From SH-MAG3 sp036374995 (lineage in GTDB: Bacteria; Gemmatimonadota; Gemmatimonadetes; Longimicrobiales; RSA9): a DNA stretch of 39,622 bases. The stretch covers positions 1-39,622 of the forward strand of contig DASUSS010000024.1 in assembly GCA_036374995.1 (NCBI GenBank), written 5' to 3'. Shown here in pieces: positions 25,770-35,157 of this stretch. Every line of letters starts with the position of its first letter. Positions within the stretch are counted from its first letter, which is position 1. A model generated the notes under the pieces. It worked only from the letters and a program-made list of their open reading frames with translations. It had not been told where the DNA came from and made no database searches. The translations under genes and the position numbers were made by a program.

Positions 25770-25886
25770 GAAGTGGACTGCATTGGAATTGACCTGCCCT
25801 TGGCGCCCCAATCCCGACCGGCCAGCCGCGGCACGACCCTTCCGTCCCGACCCCCGCAATCGACTCCTCTGACCGGAACACACATC

Positions 25887-27839
25887 GTGGCACGAGCGCA
25901 GAACGACTGGGTGGCCCCGCAGCTCGCCACGCTGGAGGTGGCGGCTCCGGACGGCGAGGACTGGATTCACGAGATCAAGTATGACGGCTACCGTCTGCTC
26001 GCGTGGGTCGACGGGGATCGCGTGCAGCTGCTGACGCGGAACCGGAAGGACTGGACGGATCGGTTCGCAGCAGTGGCCGAGGCGCTCGGCGGCCTCGGCC
26101 TGGGCGACAGCGTTCTGGACGGCGAGGTGGCGGTCGAGCTCGAGGGGGGCGTGACCAGTTTTCAGGCACTCCAGAACGTTCTAGCAGATTCTGAGCGTGG
26201 CAGGCTCAAGTTCTTCATTTTTGATATCTTGCGTGACGCCGGCCGGGATCTGAGGGCACGGCCGCTGCTGGAGCGCAAGCTTCGGCTGGAGGAGCTGTTG
26301 AAGGGCTCGGATGGGGTGCTTCGGTACAGCGATCACGTGCGCGGCAACGGGCCGGCATTCCTCGCGAGCGCGTGTGCGCACGGTGTGGAAGGGATCATCT
26401 CGAAGCGGGCCGCGGCCCCGTACCGGAGTGGCCGCGGACGGGACTGGCTGAAGGTGAAGTGCGTGCGGTCGCAGGAGTTCGTCGTTGGCGGCTTTACGGA
26501 GCCGGCCGGGTCGCGCGCGGGCCTGGGCGCTCTTCACGTGGGCACGTGGGAGGGCGACCGTCTGGTCTATCGAGGCAAGGTGGGCACCGGCTTCAGCGAT
26601 GCGGTGCTGCGTGAGCTGCGGCGACGTCTGGAGCGAATGGAGCGCCCGGAATCACCATTCAGTGGCGGACCGCGTGGCACGGCGGCGCGGTCGGCGCACT
26701 GGGTCGAGCCGGAGCTGGTGGCTCAGGTGCGCTACACGGACATCACGGATGACGGCCGGCTGCGGCACCCCTCGTTCGAGGGTCTGCGGGAGGACAAGCC
26801 GTCGGCGGAGGTCAGCATGGAGGAGGCATCGGGCAGCGGGAAGAAGAAGGCGTCCCGCGCGGCCAGATCCGCATCGCGGAAGTCGGCCGCGGCGGGAAAA
26901 TCCTCGTCTCCCCGGTCGGCCGGGCGCCGACGAGGTCGCAAGGAGACGCCGATCGATGTGGGAGGCGTTCGACTGACGAGTCCGGGCAAGGTCCTCTACC
27001 CCGAGCAGGGCCTGACGAAGCTGGATCTTGCGAGGTACTACCAGGCCGTCTCGGGGTGGATGCTGCCGCACGTTTCCGCGCGGCCGCTGACGCTGGTCCG
27101 CTGTCCCTCCGGCCGGGACGACGGGTGCTTCTTCCAGAAGCACATGGACGAATCGGCGCCGCCAGCGATCCGTCGCGTGGTCGTGGAGGAAAAGGACGGC
27201 CCGGAGTGGTACGGCGTCGTGGACCGTGTCGACGGACTCGTGTCCCTGGCGCAGATCGGCGCGCTCGAGCTTCACACGTTCAACGTGCGCGCCGACCAGC
27301 TGGAGCGTCCGGACCGGTTCCTGATCGACCTTGACCCGGACGAGGGCGTCGGCTGGGACCGGATCGTCGACGCGGCGACGCATGTGCGGGACCTGCTGAG
27401 CGAGCTGGGTCTAGTGAGCTTCGTCAAGGCGACCGGCGGCAAGGGGCTCCACATCGTGGTGCCGCTGATACGTCGGTCGGAGTGGGACGAGGTCCGCCTG
27501 TTCTCGAAGGCGATCGCTTCCCTGCTCGCGGAGGCAGCGCCGGACCGGTACACGATCGAGATGTCGAAGGCGAAGCGGACGGGACGTGTGCTGCTGGACT
27601 ACATGCGGAACACGCGCGGGGCAACGGCCATCGAGGCCTACTCCACCCGGGCGCGGCACGGCGCACCGGTCGCGGCACCGATCACGTGGGAGGAGCTCGC
27701 CGACGGCGTCCGTTCGGACAGCTTCAACGTGGGCAACATGCCGGAGCGGATGAAGCGCCTGAAGCGGGATCCCTGGAAGGACATCGGCGCCGTGAAGCAA
27801 TCGCTCACGGCGCCGATGAAGCGCAGTCTCGGTCTGTAA
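25887..27839 (+). CDS. ligD: LigD-type ATP-dependent DNA ligase with polymerase/primase domain
   Basis: Non-homologous end-joining ligase of about 650 residues. The ligase domain comes first: adenylation lysine K31 in HEIKYDGYR, LDGEVAVE, FFIFDIL, EGIISKR and WLKVKC, then an OB fold. A lysine/arginine/serine-rich linker follows (about 310-355). The polymerase domain runs from VRLTSPGKVLYPEQGLTK, with the IDLDPDEG metal site and TGGKGLHIVVPL. There is no 3'-phosphoesterase domain and no ku gene nearby. A GTG at 25773 would add 38 non-conserved residues; GTG 25887 fits the ligase start better, though its ribosome site is weak. The repeat-like palindromes upstream may control it. Confidence 0.9.
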   Translation: MARAQNDWVAPQLATLEVAAPDGEDWIHEIKYDGYRLLAWVDGDRVQLLTRNRKDWTDRFAAVAEALGGLGLGDSVLDGEVAVELEGGVTSFQALQNVLADSERGRLKFFIFDILRDAGRDLRARPLLERKLRLEELLKGSDGVLRYSDHVRGNGPAFLASACAHGVEGIISKRAAAPYRSGRGRDWLKVKCVRSQEFVVGGFTEPAGSRAGLGALHVGTWEGDRLVYRGKVGTGFSDAVLRELRRRLERMERPESPFSGGPRGTAARSAHWVEPELVAQVRYTDITDDGRLRHPSFEGLREDKPSAEVSMEEASGSGKKKASRAARSASRKSAAAGKSSSPRSAGRRRGRKETPIDVGGVRLTSPGKVLYPEQGLTKLDLARYYQAVSGWMLPHVSARPLTLVRCPSGRDDGCFFQKHMDESAPPAIRRVVVEEKDGPEWYGVVDRVDGLVSLAQIGALELHTFNVRADQLERPDRFLIDLDPDEGVGWDRIVDAATHVRDLLSELGLVSFVKATGGKGLHIVVPLIRRSEWDEVRLFSKAIASLLAEAAPDRYTIEMSKAKRTGRVLLDYMRNTRGATAIEAYSTRARHGAPVAAPITWEELADGVRSDSFNVGNMPERMKRLKRDPWKDIGAVKQSLTAPMKRSLGL

Positions 27840-27843
27840 CGCC

Positions 27844-28611
27844 TCAGTTGCCAGTCGTCGTCGGCTGCGGTGCGGTCGCGGGGGGCGCGGCCGCTGGCGG
27901 GACCGCGTCACCGGTGGGGCCGCCGATGGCGGCCAGGGCCCGCGTCTCGCCCAGCCGCAGCTCGTAGATGGGACGCTCGGCGTTCCCGACCGGGGTCATT
28001 TCCACGAGTCGCTCGTACAGCTGGACCGCGCCGGCAGCATCGCCTCGCTGGAGCCGCAGGCGGGCCGCGTTGTCCAGCGCGTCCTGCCGCTGAAACAGGA
28101 ACCGCGCCTCTTCCCCGATTCGGAGATAGACCTCTTCGGCCCGGTGCGGCTCCTGTGCCGCCTCGTGCGCGGCAGCGAGCAGCAGGGCGGCGTTGACACC
28201 GAGCCCGGAATCGAGATCGCGGACGACCGGCCGCACCGCCTCCTGTGCCTGCGATGTCTGCCCGGACTCGAGGTACGCCTTTGCGAGAAGGAGCCGGCCC
28301 TCATCGCCCGAGGGCGTACCGCCGAACTCCGCGACGAATTGTTCCAGATCCCGGACGGCCAGCTGCGTGTTGCCGCTCATCGCCAGCGCCCGCACCTGGG
28401 TGAGCTGCGTGGCCGCGCGCGCATGCAGCGCGCGGCGCGAGCTGATCAGGTAGACGAGGCCCACCACCACGACTGCGGCGATGATTCCGGCGATGACGAG
28501 GGTGCGGCCGTGGTGCTTCGCCCAGGCGGACGTCTCGAGCACGCGTGCGACGAACACGTCGTCGGGTGCGGCTTCGCGGTGCACGCGGCGGGCGGTGGGA
28601 TGGCGCGTCAT
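27844..28611 (-). CDS. YfgM-like membrane-anchored tetratricopeptide protein
   Basis: Protein of 255 residues with a cytoplasmic arginine-rich N-terminus, one helix at about 37-56 (VIAGIIAAVVVVGLVYLI), and a periplasmic TPR-like region with repeated helix pairs (LEQFVAEFGGTPSGDEGRLL, EAAQEPHRAEEVYLRIG, DNAARLRLQRGDAAGAVQLY). The last 30 residues are alanine/proline/threonine rich. The layout is that of YfgM, which binds SecYEG and periplasmic chaperones; the function is inferred. The ATG at 28611 is preferred over a frame open further upstream because the extra residues have no pattern. It faces ligD tail to tail with 4 bases between. Confidence 0.7.
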   Translation of the reverse strand: MTRHPTARRVHREAAPDDVFVARVLETSAWAKHHGRTLVIAGIIAAVVVVGLVYLISSRRALHARAATQLTQVRALAMSGNTQLAVRDLEQFVAEFGGTPSGDEGRLLLAKAYLESGQTSQAQEAVRPVVRDLDSGLGVNAALLLAAAHEAAQEPHRAEEVYLRIGEEARFLFQRQDALDNAARLRLQRGDAAGAVQLYERLVEMTPVGNAERPIYELRLGETRALAAIGGPTGDAVPPAAAPPATAPQPTTTGN

Positions 28612-28819
28612 GTCTTTCGTCGTGGGGTTCTCGAAGGGCGGCTTAACGCCACCGCCCGCGGCCGCGGTGCGGCGCGGGCGGTGCAGCGCAAAGCCGCGCA
28701 AAACAGCAAGGAAAGCTAGTCGGCGTGCGATGATGCGTCAAGCAGGGGGCATGGCCTTGCGCTTGCATCCCCCGAGCGCGCGAGGTCCAGCGGGAAAAAC
28801 GTAACGGGAGGCTGTGCCG
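28612..28819. other. Divergent spacer before the TamA-like gene
   Basis: About 200 bases between the divergent TPR gene and the TamA-like gene. Promoters for both directions should lie here, but I see no convincing -35/-10 pair. A frame on the minus strand stays open into it without coding pattern. Confidence 0.4.
28806..28811 (+). promoter_or_regulatory. Shine-Dalgarno GGGAGG choosing GTG 28820
   Basis: The site ends eight bases before GTG 28820 and only two before GTG 28814, so the second GTG is the better start of the TamA-like gene. Confidence 0.7.
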
Positions 28820-30979
28820 GTGGGGTGCTGGGTCGGATCCAGGTGGCTCGGAGTGGCGGCCATCGTCGTCACGTCCGGATGCGCGACGACGGAAGCGGCG
28901 CGCATGTATCCGGAGATCGCACAGCAGTCGGGCATCCTGATCGACAACGTCCGCTTCGTCAATGCGGCGCCGTTCTCGGCGGACACGCTTCTCACGCTGA
29001 CGCAGACGAAGCCGTCGCGCTGCAACTTCCTCGGACTGCCGATCTGTGTCCCGTTCACGCGGATCGGCCGCGAGGAGCACCGCCTCGGCACGCAACGCGT
29101 CGCGTCCGACGTGGAGACGCTGGAGCGGTTCTACCGCATTGCGGGCTACTTCGGTACGCGGGTGACTCCGACTGTGCAGCCGGACGGGGACGACGTGGAC
29201 GTCACGTTCACGATCCATCGCGGGGACCCGATCATCCTCGATGCGCTCGTCGTGAGCGGTACGGAGGGAGTGCTGGATCCGGACTCGCTGGCGGCTACGC
29301 TGCCGCTGCAGCCCGGCGACATGTTCCACCTGGGCCGTTTCATCGATTCGTCGGAGCGCATCGTGCGCGCGCTCCAGCGCCGTGGCCACGCGCACGCCGA
29401 GGCGTTCCGAAGCTTCAGTGTGGACACGATCGACAACCGGGCCGAGGCGGTGATCGACGTGTTGACGGGACCGCAGGTGACCGTCGACTCGATCATTGTG
29501 ACGGGTGGTCCGAACCTGGGGCGGAACGCGGCGCTGCGTCAGATCGAGGTGCGGGAAGGAGAGCTGCTGCGGAGCAGTCAGTTGCTGGAGAGCCAGCGCA
29601 ACCTTTACACGCTGGAGCTGGTGTCGTTGGCATCCGTGACGCTCGCCCCGGACTCGCTTCAGCTCACTCCGGCGGACAGCACGACGGCGACCGTGCTGGT
29701 CGCGATCTCCGAGGCGCCGCTGCGGGAGGTCGAGATGGCGGCCGGCTTCGGCACGGTCGACTGTCTGCGGACGGATGCGGGGTGGGTACATCGCAGCTTC
29801 ACGGGCGGCGCGCGACGTCTGGCGCTGCGCGGCTCGCTGAGCCGACTCGGGGTGGGTGAGCCGTTCAGCATCACGGGGGGAGACCGGGTCTGCCCCGTGG
29901 AAGCGGGAGACAGCCTCTTCAGTGGCAACCAGTTCGACTACCGGTTCTCGGCCGAGTTCACCCAGCCGTACTTCCTGAACCCGCGCAACCAGCTGACGGT
30001 GAGCGGATTCATCGAGCGCGTATCCGAGCCGGGCGTGTTCCGGCGCGAGGCGTACGGCGGGCGGACGGGCGTGTCGCGGCGACTGGGCGCGCGCTCGGGG
30101 ATTTCCGCCGGCATCGAAGTCGAGCAGGGTCAGACGCTGGCCTCCCCTGCCCTGTTCTGCGCCGCCTTTCTGGTGTGCGAGCTGGCGACGATCGACTCCC
30201 TGGCAGCGCCGCGATTCCGCGCCGAGCTGGGCGCGAGCTACCTCATGGATGCCACGGACGCGCCGCTCGACCCCACATCGGGATATCTCGCGCGCACTGC
30301 GCTTGCCTATGCAACGCCGCTGCTCGGATCGGAGATCCGGTTCGTCCGCTGGACCGGCGATCTCTCGCACTATCGGGAGGTGAGGCCGCGCTGGGTCACG
30401 GCGTTCTCGCTGAGGCTGGGCAACTTCTTCCGCACCGCCACGACCGATCCGCAGGGCGACTTCCTGCCGCCTGCCGAGCGCTTCTACGCCGGCGGGGCCA
30501 GCAGCGTGCGAGGCTATCCGCGCAACGCTCTCGGCGATGGCGTGTACGTGACCGACTCGGACTCGCTCGTCGCGGATGACGACGGCAACCTGAAGCCGTG
30601 GCGTGACGCCGTGTTCGTGCCCACCGGCGGGACCTCGGTGGCCGTGACGAGCGCGGAGCTCCGCATGCCGTCCCCGTTCCTGCCGAGGCTTCTCCGCCTC
30701 GTCCTGTTCGTGGATGCGGGCGCGGTCGGCAACGGCAGCCTCTGGGACATCACCTCCGAGGACTGGCGCCTCACCCCCGGCGCCGGTGTCCGTCTCCAGA
30801 CCCCCGTCGGGCCCGTGCGCATCGACGTCGGTATCAATCCGTACCGTCCCGTGACGGCTCCGCTGCTCGTGATCGACTCCGAGACGGGCGGGCTGCGGCG
30901 CATCGGCGTCTTCACGCCGGGTCGCGGCGGGCTCTTCAGCCGGATGCAGGTCCACGTCGGCGTCGGCCACGCGTTCTGA
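28820..30979 (+). CDS. TamA-like Omp85 outer-membrane assembly protein, probably lipidated
   Basis: Omp85 family member of 719 residues. The N-terminus has a hydrophobic stretch ending VVTSGCATT with a probable lipidation cysteine, which fits the lipoprotein TamL form described in Bacteroidetes better than TamA. POTRA-like domains follow (for example DPIILDALVVSGTEG near 135 and VTVDSIIVTGGPNLGRN near 220). The barrel begins about residue 300 and holds the conserved GGASSVRGYPRN lid-lock motif, and it ends in the aromatic-containing GVGHAF. It overlaps tamB by one base (TGATG), so the two form the TAM pair that moves lipids or inserts proteins between the membranes. The lipobox is not perfect (T-S-G-C), hence some doubt on lipidation. 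Confidence 0.85.
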   Translation: MGCWVGSRWLGVAAIVVTSGCATTEAARMYPEIAQQSGILIDNVRFVNAAPFSADTLLTLTQTKPSRCNFLGLPICVPFTRIGREEHRLGTQRVASDVETLERFYRIAGYFGTRVTPTVQPDGDDVDVTFTIHRGDPIILDALVVSGTEGVLDPDSLAATLPLQPGDMFHLGRFIDSSERIVRALQRRGHAHAEAFRSFSVDTIDNRAEAVIDVLTGPQVTVDSIIVTGGPNLGRNAALRQIEVREGELLRSSQLLESQRNLYTLELVSLASVTLAPDSLQLTPADSTTATVLVAISEAPLREVEMAAGFGTVDCLRTDAGWVHRSFTGGARRLALRGSLSRLGVGEPFSITGGDRVCPVEAGDSLFSGNQFDYRFSAEFTQPYFLNPRNQLTVSGFIERVSEPGVFRREAYGGRTGVSRRLGARSGISAGIEVEQGQTLASPALFCAAFLVCELATIDSLAAPRFRAELGASYLMDATDAPLDPTSGYLARTALAYATPLLGSEIRFVRWTGDLSHYREVRPRWVTAFSLRLGNFFRTATTDPQGDFLPPAERFYAGGASSVRGYPRNALGDGVYVTDSDSLVADDDGNLKPWRDAVFVPTGGTSVAVTSAELRMPSPFLPRLLRLVLFVDAGAVGNGSLWDITSEDWRLTPGAGVRLQTPVGPVRIDVGINPYRPVTAPLLVIDSETGGLRRIGVFTPGRGGLFSRMQVHVGVGHAF

Positions 30980-33900
30980 TGACACGGTTCCTCTCGCGTG
31001 AGGAATGGCCGCTCGTTGCGGGCGGCATCACGGCCGGGGTGCTCACGAGTGCGCTGGTCCTCTACATCTTCGTAACGGGCGTCGGCGGCAACGGCTCGCA
31101 GTTCGACCTGCGGTCCGACACCATGCGGATCCTCCCGCGCGAGGACATCGTCGGCGGTGCACCCCCGAGCGAGCCGGGCCGCGCGCCGGTGATCGGCGCG
31201 CGCGAGCGCTCCATTCAGGTCCGCCTCGACCGTTTCCCGGTCACTTCGCGGCGGCTGCGCGGTGCGCTGTCGATCACCGCGCGCAACGTCGTGTGGAACG
31301 AGGACAACGGCGAGCGCTTCGCTCGTGCGGACGTGGTCACGGCGCAGCTCGACATCACGTCGGCCGAGCGCGGCGACGTCGTGCTCGACAACGTCGTGCT
31401 GCGTCAGCCGGTCGTGGCGCTGCGCGAAGACGCCGGCGGCTGGAACTTCGAGCAGGTCCTCGAGGAGCTCCTCGACGGCGGTGACGACGGGGGGGCCGCC
31501 TCCGCCGGGCGGCGCCGGACGTTCCAGCTCACGAACGTGGAGATCGTGAACGGCGTCGTCGATGTCACGCGGCCGGGACAGCGGTTCGCATTCCGGGATA
31601 CCGATGGAAGACTCCCCGTCGTGGTCTTCTCCCAGCCCGGCCTCGCCGCACCCTACCTGCGTGCCGCGACGCTCCGGGCGGATTTCGTGCAGGCGGAGCC
31701 CGAGGCAACGCTCGCCGTCGACGTTACGAACGGCCTCTTCCTGTTCCCGGCGGGCACGGTCCGTTTCGATGTCGAGACCGCCGCGCTCGATGACACCCGC
31801 CTGGCGGATCTGAGCGGGGTCTGGAATCCGGCGGATCCCGGTTACGGGATCACCGCAACGGGGACCGCCCCCGGCCTCGACCTCGAAGACATCGCGTTCC
31901 TCCTGCCCGAGTCGCTGCCACGGACCGGAACGGCATCGTTCGCATTCGAGGTCCGGCCGGCCGAGCCTGCGCTGACGGAGCTCACGCTGACCGATCTCGA
32001 CGCGCGCAGCGGCGAGAGCCGACTGCTGGGTGCGGTGACGATGCGGCTCGGCGAGGAGTACTTCGAGCTGCTCGCGGCCGACCTGCGCGTCGATCCGCTC
32101 GCACTTGAGCTCGTCGAGCCGTTCACCGGTCCACTGCCCTATGACGGCACTCTGGTCGGCCGCGTCGAGGGCGCGGGGCGGGACATCACGTTCGACCTGA
32201 CGGCTCGCCTCTCCGCGCCGACTGTGGCGTCACCGTTCAGCACGGGCCTGACCGGGCGGGTTCGCTATACGGATGCCGGGATCGTGCTTCAGAGGGTGGA
32301 GCTGGACCTCCAGCGCGTGCCGCTGGCGGCATTGCGCGCGATCGCACCTGCGCTCCCGCTCTCCGGGACCGTCACGGGCGTCGTCACTCTCGCCGGACCG
32401 CCCGATCGTGCGCCGCTCGACCTGGACGTTCGCCTGGAGCTGGGTGCCGGCGTCGCGCTCGTCGAGGGCGTGCTCGACCTGACTGGCGCCACCCCGACCT
32501 ACGACCTGACGGGCCGCATTCTCGGCGTGGATCTGCAGGCCATCCTGGAGCCGGAGGTGCCGCCCGTGTCGCTCACGGCAACGTTCGCGGTCGCGGGTGC
32601 CGGCTTCGATCCGGCCACGATGAACACCGGGATCCGGCTCGCGGGCAGGTTCACCGGCTGGGAGGCGACGCCGCAGGACACGATGACCCTGGTCGCGACG
32701 ATCCGGAACGGCAGCCTCGGTGTCGACACGCTGTACGGCTCGCTCGCCAGCGCCGATGTCGAGGCCAGCGGCTCCTGGCGCTTCATTGCGCCGCAGAGCG
32801 GCGCCGTGACGTACGCGCTCGACGTCAGCACCCTGCGCCCGTTCGGCCCCTACATCCCCGTCGTGGGCGATTCGATCGCGTCCGGCTCGCTCGAGGCCGT
32901 GGGCACGCTGTCGGGCACGCTGGAGCGAATCCGCCTGGCCGGCGGTGCGGCCGGTGGCGGCCTGCGCGTCGGAGCCTGGCAGGCGGCGCAGTTCACCGGT
33001 GACTACGACCTCACGTTCGGCGGCGGACGGCTGCCGATCGCCATCGTGAACGCGGAGGCGCGCGACGTCACCACACCGACCGCCGGGAACTACCGCGAGG
33101 GCACACTGGCCCTCCGGCTCGCGCCGCCGGGTCTCGACGTGCAGTTGAATGCGACGCGCACCGATGGCGGTCTGGTCGATGTTGCGGCGACCGGGATCCT
33201 CCCGGAAGAGGGCCCGCGCGAGGTCCGTGTCGAGCGCGCGCGTTTCGACCTGGTCGACGATCGCTGGCTGCTGCTTCGCCCGGCGACGTTCCGGTGGGTC
33301 GATGGCGGCCCGGTGCGAGTCGAGGCACTCGAGGTCCAGGCGGAGCGGAGCGAGGGCCGGGTCGCGGTCGACGGCATCGTGCTGCCGCTCGAGGACATGG
33401 ACGCGCGCGTAGAACTGGCCGCCGTGCCGGTCGGCGACATCCAGCGGCTGCTCGGCCGCCGCGTGCGGGTCGACGGGCTGCTCTGGGCGGAGGGCACCGT
33501 ACGGGGCGGCGAGGTGAACCCGCTGGTGGATCTCGCGTTCCGCGTGGAGAATGGCGCCGTGGAGGGTGTGTCGCTCCAGGAGTTCGCCGGCACCGTGGCA
33601 TACGCGGACGGCGAGACCAGCATCGATGCACGGGTCGTGGTCGACACGGCCGGCCGGCTCGACGTCGTCGCCCGCCTGCCGTCAGTTCTCCGGCTCAGTG
33701 GCACGCCTTCCTTCGAGCTGCTCGACGGGATGCCCCTCAGCGGATCGATCACTGCGGACGACTTCGCGCTCGCACCTCTGCTCGCGACCGTGCCGGACGT
33801 CCGCGATGTGTCGGGCTACGCCGACGCACGGGTGACTCTCGCGGGCACGGCCGACGCGCCGCAGATCGACGGCACGTTCGTGCTGACGAACGGAGCGTTC

Positions 33901-35157
33901 CGCATCCCGAGACTGAACCAGACGTTCACCGAGGCGACGGGTGATGTCGGCTTCGATGGACGCCGCCTGGTCGTCAACGACCTGCGCGTGCGCAGCGAAG
34001 GCTGGATGACTGCCGGCGGCGAGATCGTGCTGGAACGGCTCACGGAGCCGGTATTCGATCTGACGATCGTGTTCGAAGCGTTCGAGCCGATGGGGGTCGA
34101 CGACCACCCCGACGCCGCGGTGTGGGGCGAGGTGGCACTGACGGGTCCGCCCGACGCGCTGGTCCTCACGGGCGCGATCGAGCTTGCGGACGGCTACATC
34201 CAGGTGCCCGAGCTGGGCGGCCCCTCGTTCCGCCCCGAGCTCGTCGACATGACCCGGCCCGCCGCGCTGGACACGCTCGTGTTCGAGCCGGAGATCGAGA
34301 CCGACATCATCGGCAACCTCAGGATCCGTGATCTGCGCGTCGACGTGTCGAATGACACGTGGTTCGACGCGTACCAGGCTCAGGTCCAGCTGGCGGGCGA
34401 GCTGACGGTCAACAAATCCGGCGAGAGCTTCCCGATCGTGGGAACGCTCTCCGGCAACCGCGGCCAGTACACCCTGATTGCGGGTCCGGTGATCCGCCGC
34501 TTCGAGATCGTCTCGGCGGAGGTGCGTTTCCGCGGCGAGCCGACGCCGAACCCGGCGATCGACATCACGGCGCGCCGCATCGTCCTCGACGAGAGCGGCC
34601 GGCAGCTCGATGTCGACGTCCGGATCACCGGCACGGCCGAGACTCCGACGCTCCAGCTGGCCGGCGGCACGCAAGGTCAGATCGCGGAATCGGAGCTCCT
34701 CAGCTTCCTGCTGTTCGGGATGCCGAGCTCGACGCTCGGCGAACAGCTTCCGGGGGATCAGCTCCTCGGACAGACGTACGTCGGGGCATTCTGGGAGGTG
34801 TTCGCGCTCGAGCTGGAACGCTCACTCGGCGGGCTGGGCCTCGACATCTTCCAGATCCGCCTCGGCCAGGGGACGTTCGGCTTCGAGTCGCCGACGATCG
34901 TGGCGGGCAAGCAGATCCTGCCGGACGTGTTCCTCACGGTCGAGACGGCGCTGAACGGTCTGTTCGGAGACGACGAGGCCGCGCTCACGACGTGGACGAT
35001 CCGGCTGGACTGGACGTTCGACCGGCGCACGCGGCTGCGCCTCGCGCTCGAGCCGGTCTACCGCGGCCGTGGCCTGCGGTCCTCCGCGTTTGCGCTGCCG
35101 CTCACGGATCCGCGGCAGCAGCTGCTCATTGAGCTGCGACGGCGCTGGTCGTATTGA
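30979..35157 (+). CDS. tamB: TamB/YtfN-family inter-membrane transport protein
   Basis: Very long protein (1392 residues) with one N-terminal inner-membrane helix (about 13-34) and a repeating beta-rich body of AsmA/TamB type with many short strand repeats (for example GLDVQLNATRTDGGLVDVAATG). The C-terminal DUF490 domain is clear: GTQGQIAESELLSFLLFGMPSS, then a strand series ending in an aromatic (RRRWSY). Such proteins form a hydrophobic groove across the periplasm, moving phospholipid to the outer membrane or helping TamA. Its last 32 bases overlap the convergent GntR-type gene. Confidence 0.92.
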   Translation: MTRFLSREEWPLVAGGITAGVLTSALVLYIFVTGVGGNGSQFDLRSDTMRILPREDIVGGAPPSEPGRAPVIGARERSIQVRLDRFPVTSRRLRGALSITARNVVWNEDNGERFARADVVTAQLDITSAERGDVVLDNVVLRQPVVALREDAGGWNFEQVLEELLDGGDDGGAASAGRRRTFQLTNVEIVNGVVDVTRPGQRFAFRDTDGRLPVVVFSQPGLAAPYLRAATLRADFVQAEPEATLAVDVTNGLFLFPAGTVRFDVETAALDDTRLADLSGVWNPADPGYGITATGTAPGLDLEDIAFLLPESLPRTGTASFAFEVRPAEPALTELTLTDLDARSGESRLLGAVTMRLGEEYFELLAADLRVDPLALELVEPFTGPLPYDGTLVGRVEGAGRDITFDLTARLSAPTVASPFSTGLTGRVRYTDAGIVLQRVELDLQRVPLAALRAIAPALPLSGTVTGVVTLAGPPDRAPLDLDVRLELGAGVALVEGVLDLTGATPTYDLTGRILGVDLQAILEPEVPPVSLTATFAVAGAGFDPATMNTGIRLAGRFTGWEATPQDTMTLVATIRNGSLGVDTLYGSLASADVEASGSWRFIAPQSGAVTYALDVSTLRPFGPYIPVVGDSIASGSLEAVGTLSGTLERIRLAGGAAGGGLRVGAWQAAQFTGDYDLTFGGGRLPIAIVNAEARDVTTPTAGNYREGTLALRLAPPGLDVQLNATRTDGGLVDVAATGILPEEGPREVRVERARFDLVDDRWLLLRPATFRWVDGGPVRVEALEVQAERSEGRVAVDGIVLPLEDMDARVELAAVPVGDIQRLLGRRVRVDGLLWAEGTVRGGEVNPLVDLAFRVENGAVEGVSLQEFAGTVAYADGETSIDARVVVDTAGRLDVVARLPSVLRLSGTPSFELLDGMPLSGSITADDFALAPLLATVPDVRDVSGYADARVTLAGTADAPQIDGTFVLTNGAFRIPRLNQTFTEATGDVGFDGRRLVVNDLRVRSEGWMTAGGEIVLERLTEPVFDLTIVFEAFEPMGVDDHPDAAVWGEVALTGPPDALVLTGAIELADGYIQVPELGGPSFRPELVDMTRPAALDTLVFEPEIETDIIGNLRIRDLRVDVSNDTWFDAYQAQVQLAGELTVNKSGESFPIVGTLSGNRGQYTLIAGPVIRRFEIVSAEVRFRGEPTPNPAIDITARRIVLDESGRQLDVDVRITGTAETPTLQLAGGTQGQIAESELLSFLLFGMPSSTLGEQLPGDQLLGQTYVGAFWEVFALELERSLGGLGLDIFQIRLGQGTFGFESPTIVAGKQILPDVFLTVETALNGLFGDDEAALTTWTIRLDWTFDRRTRLRLALEPVYRGRGLRSSAFALPLTDPRQQLLIELRRRWSY

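Noticed and set aside
25773..25886. GTG 25773 as ligD start
   Set aside because: No ribosome site, lies against the palindromes, and the 38 extra residues are proline/threonine/serine-rich with no ligase pattern.
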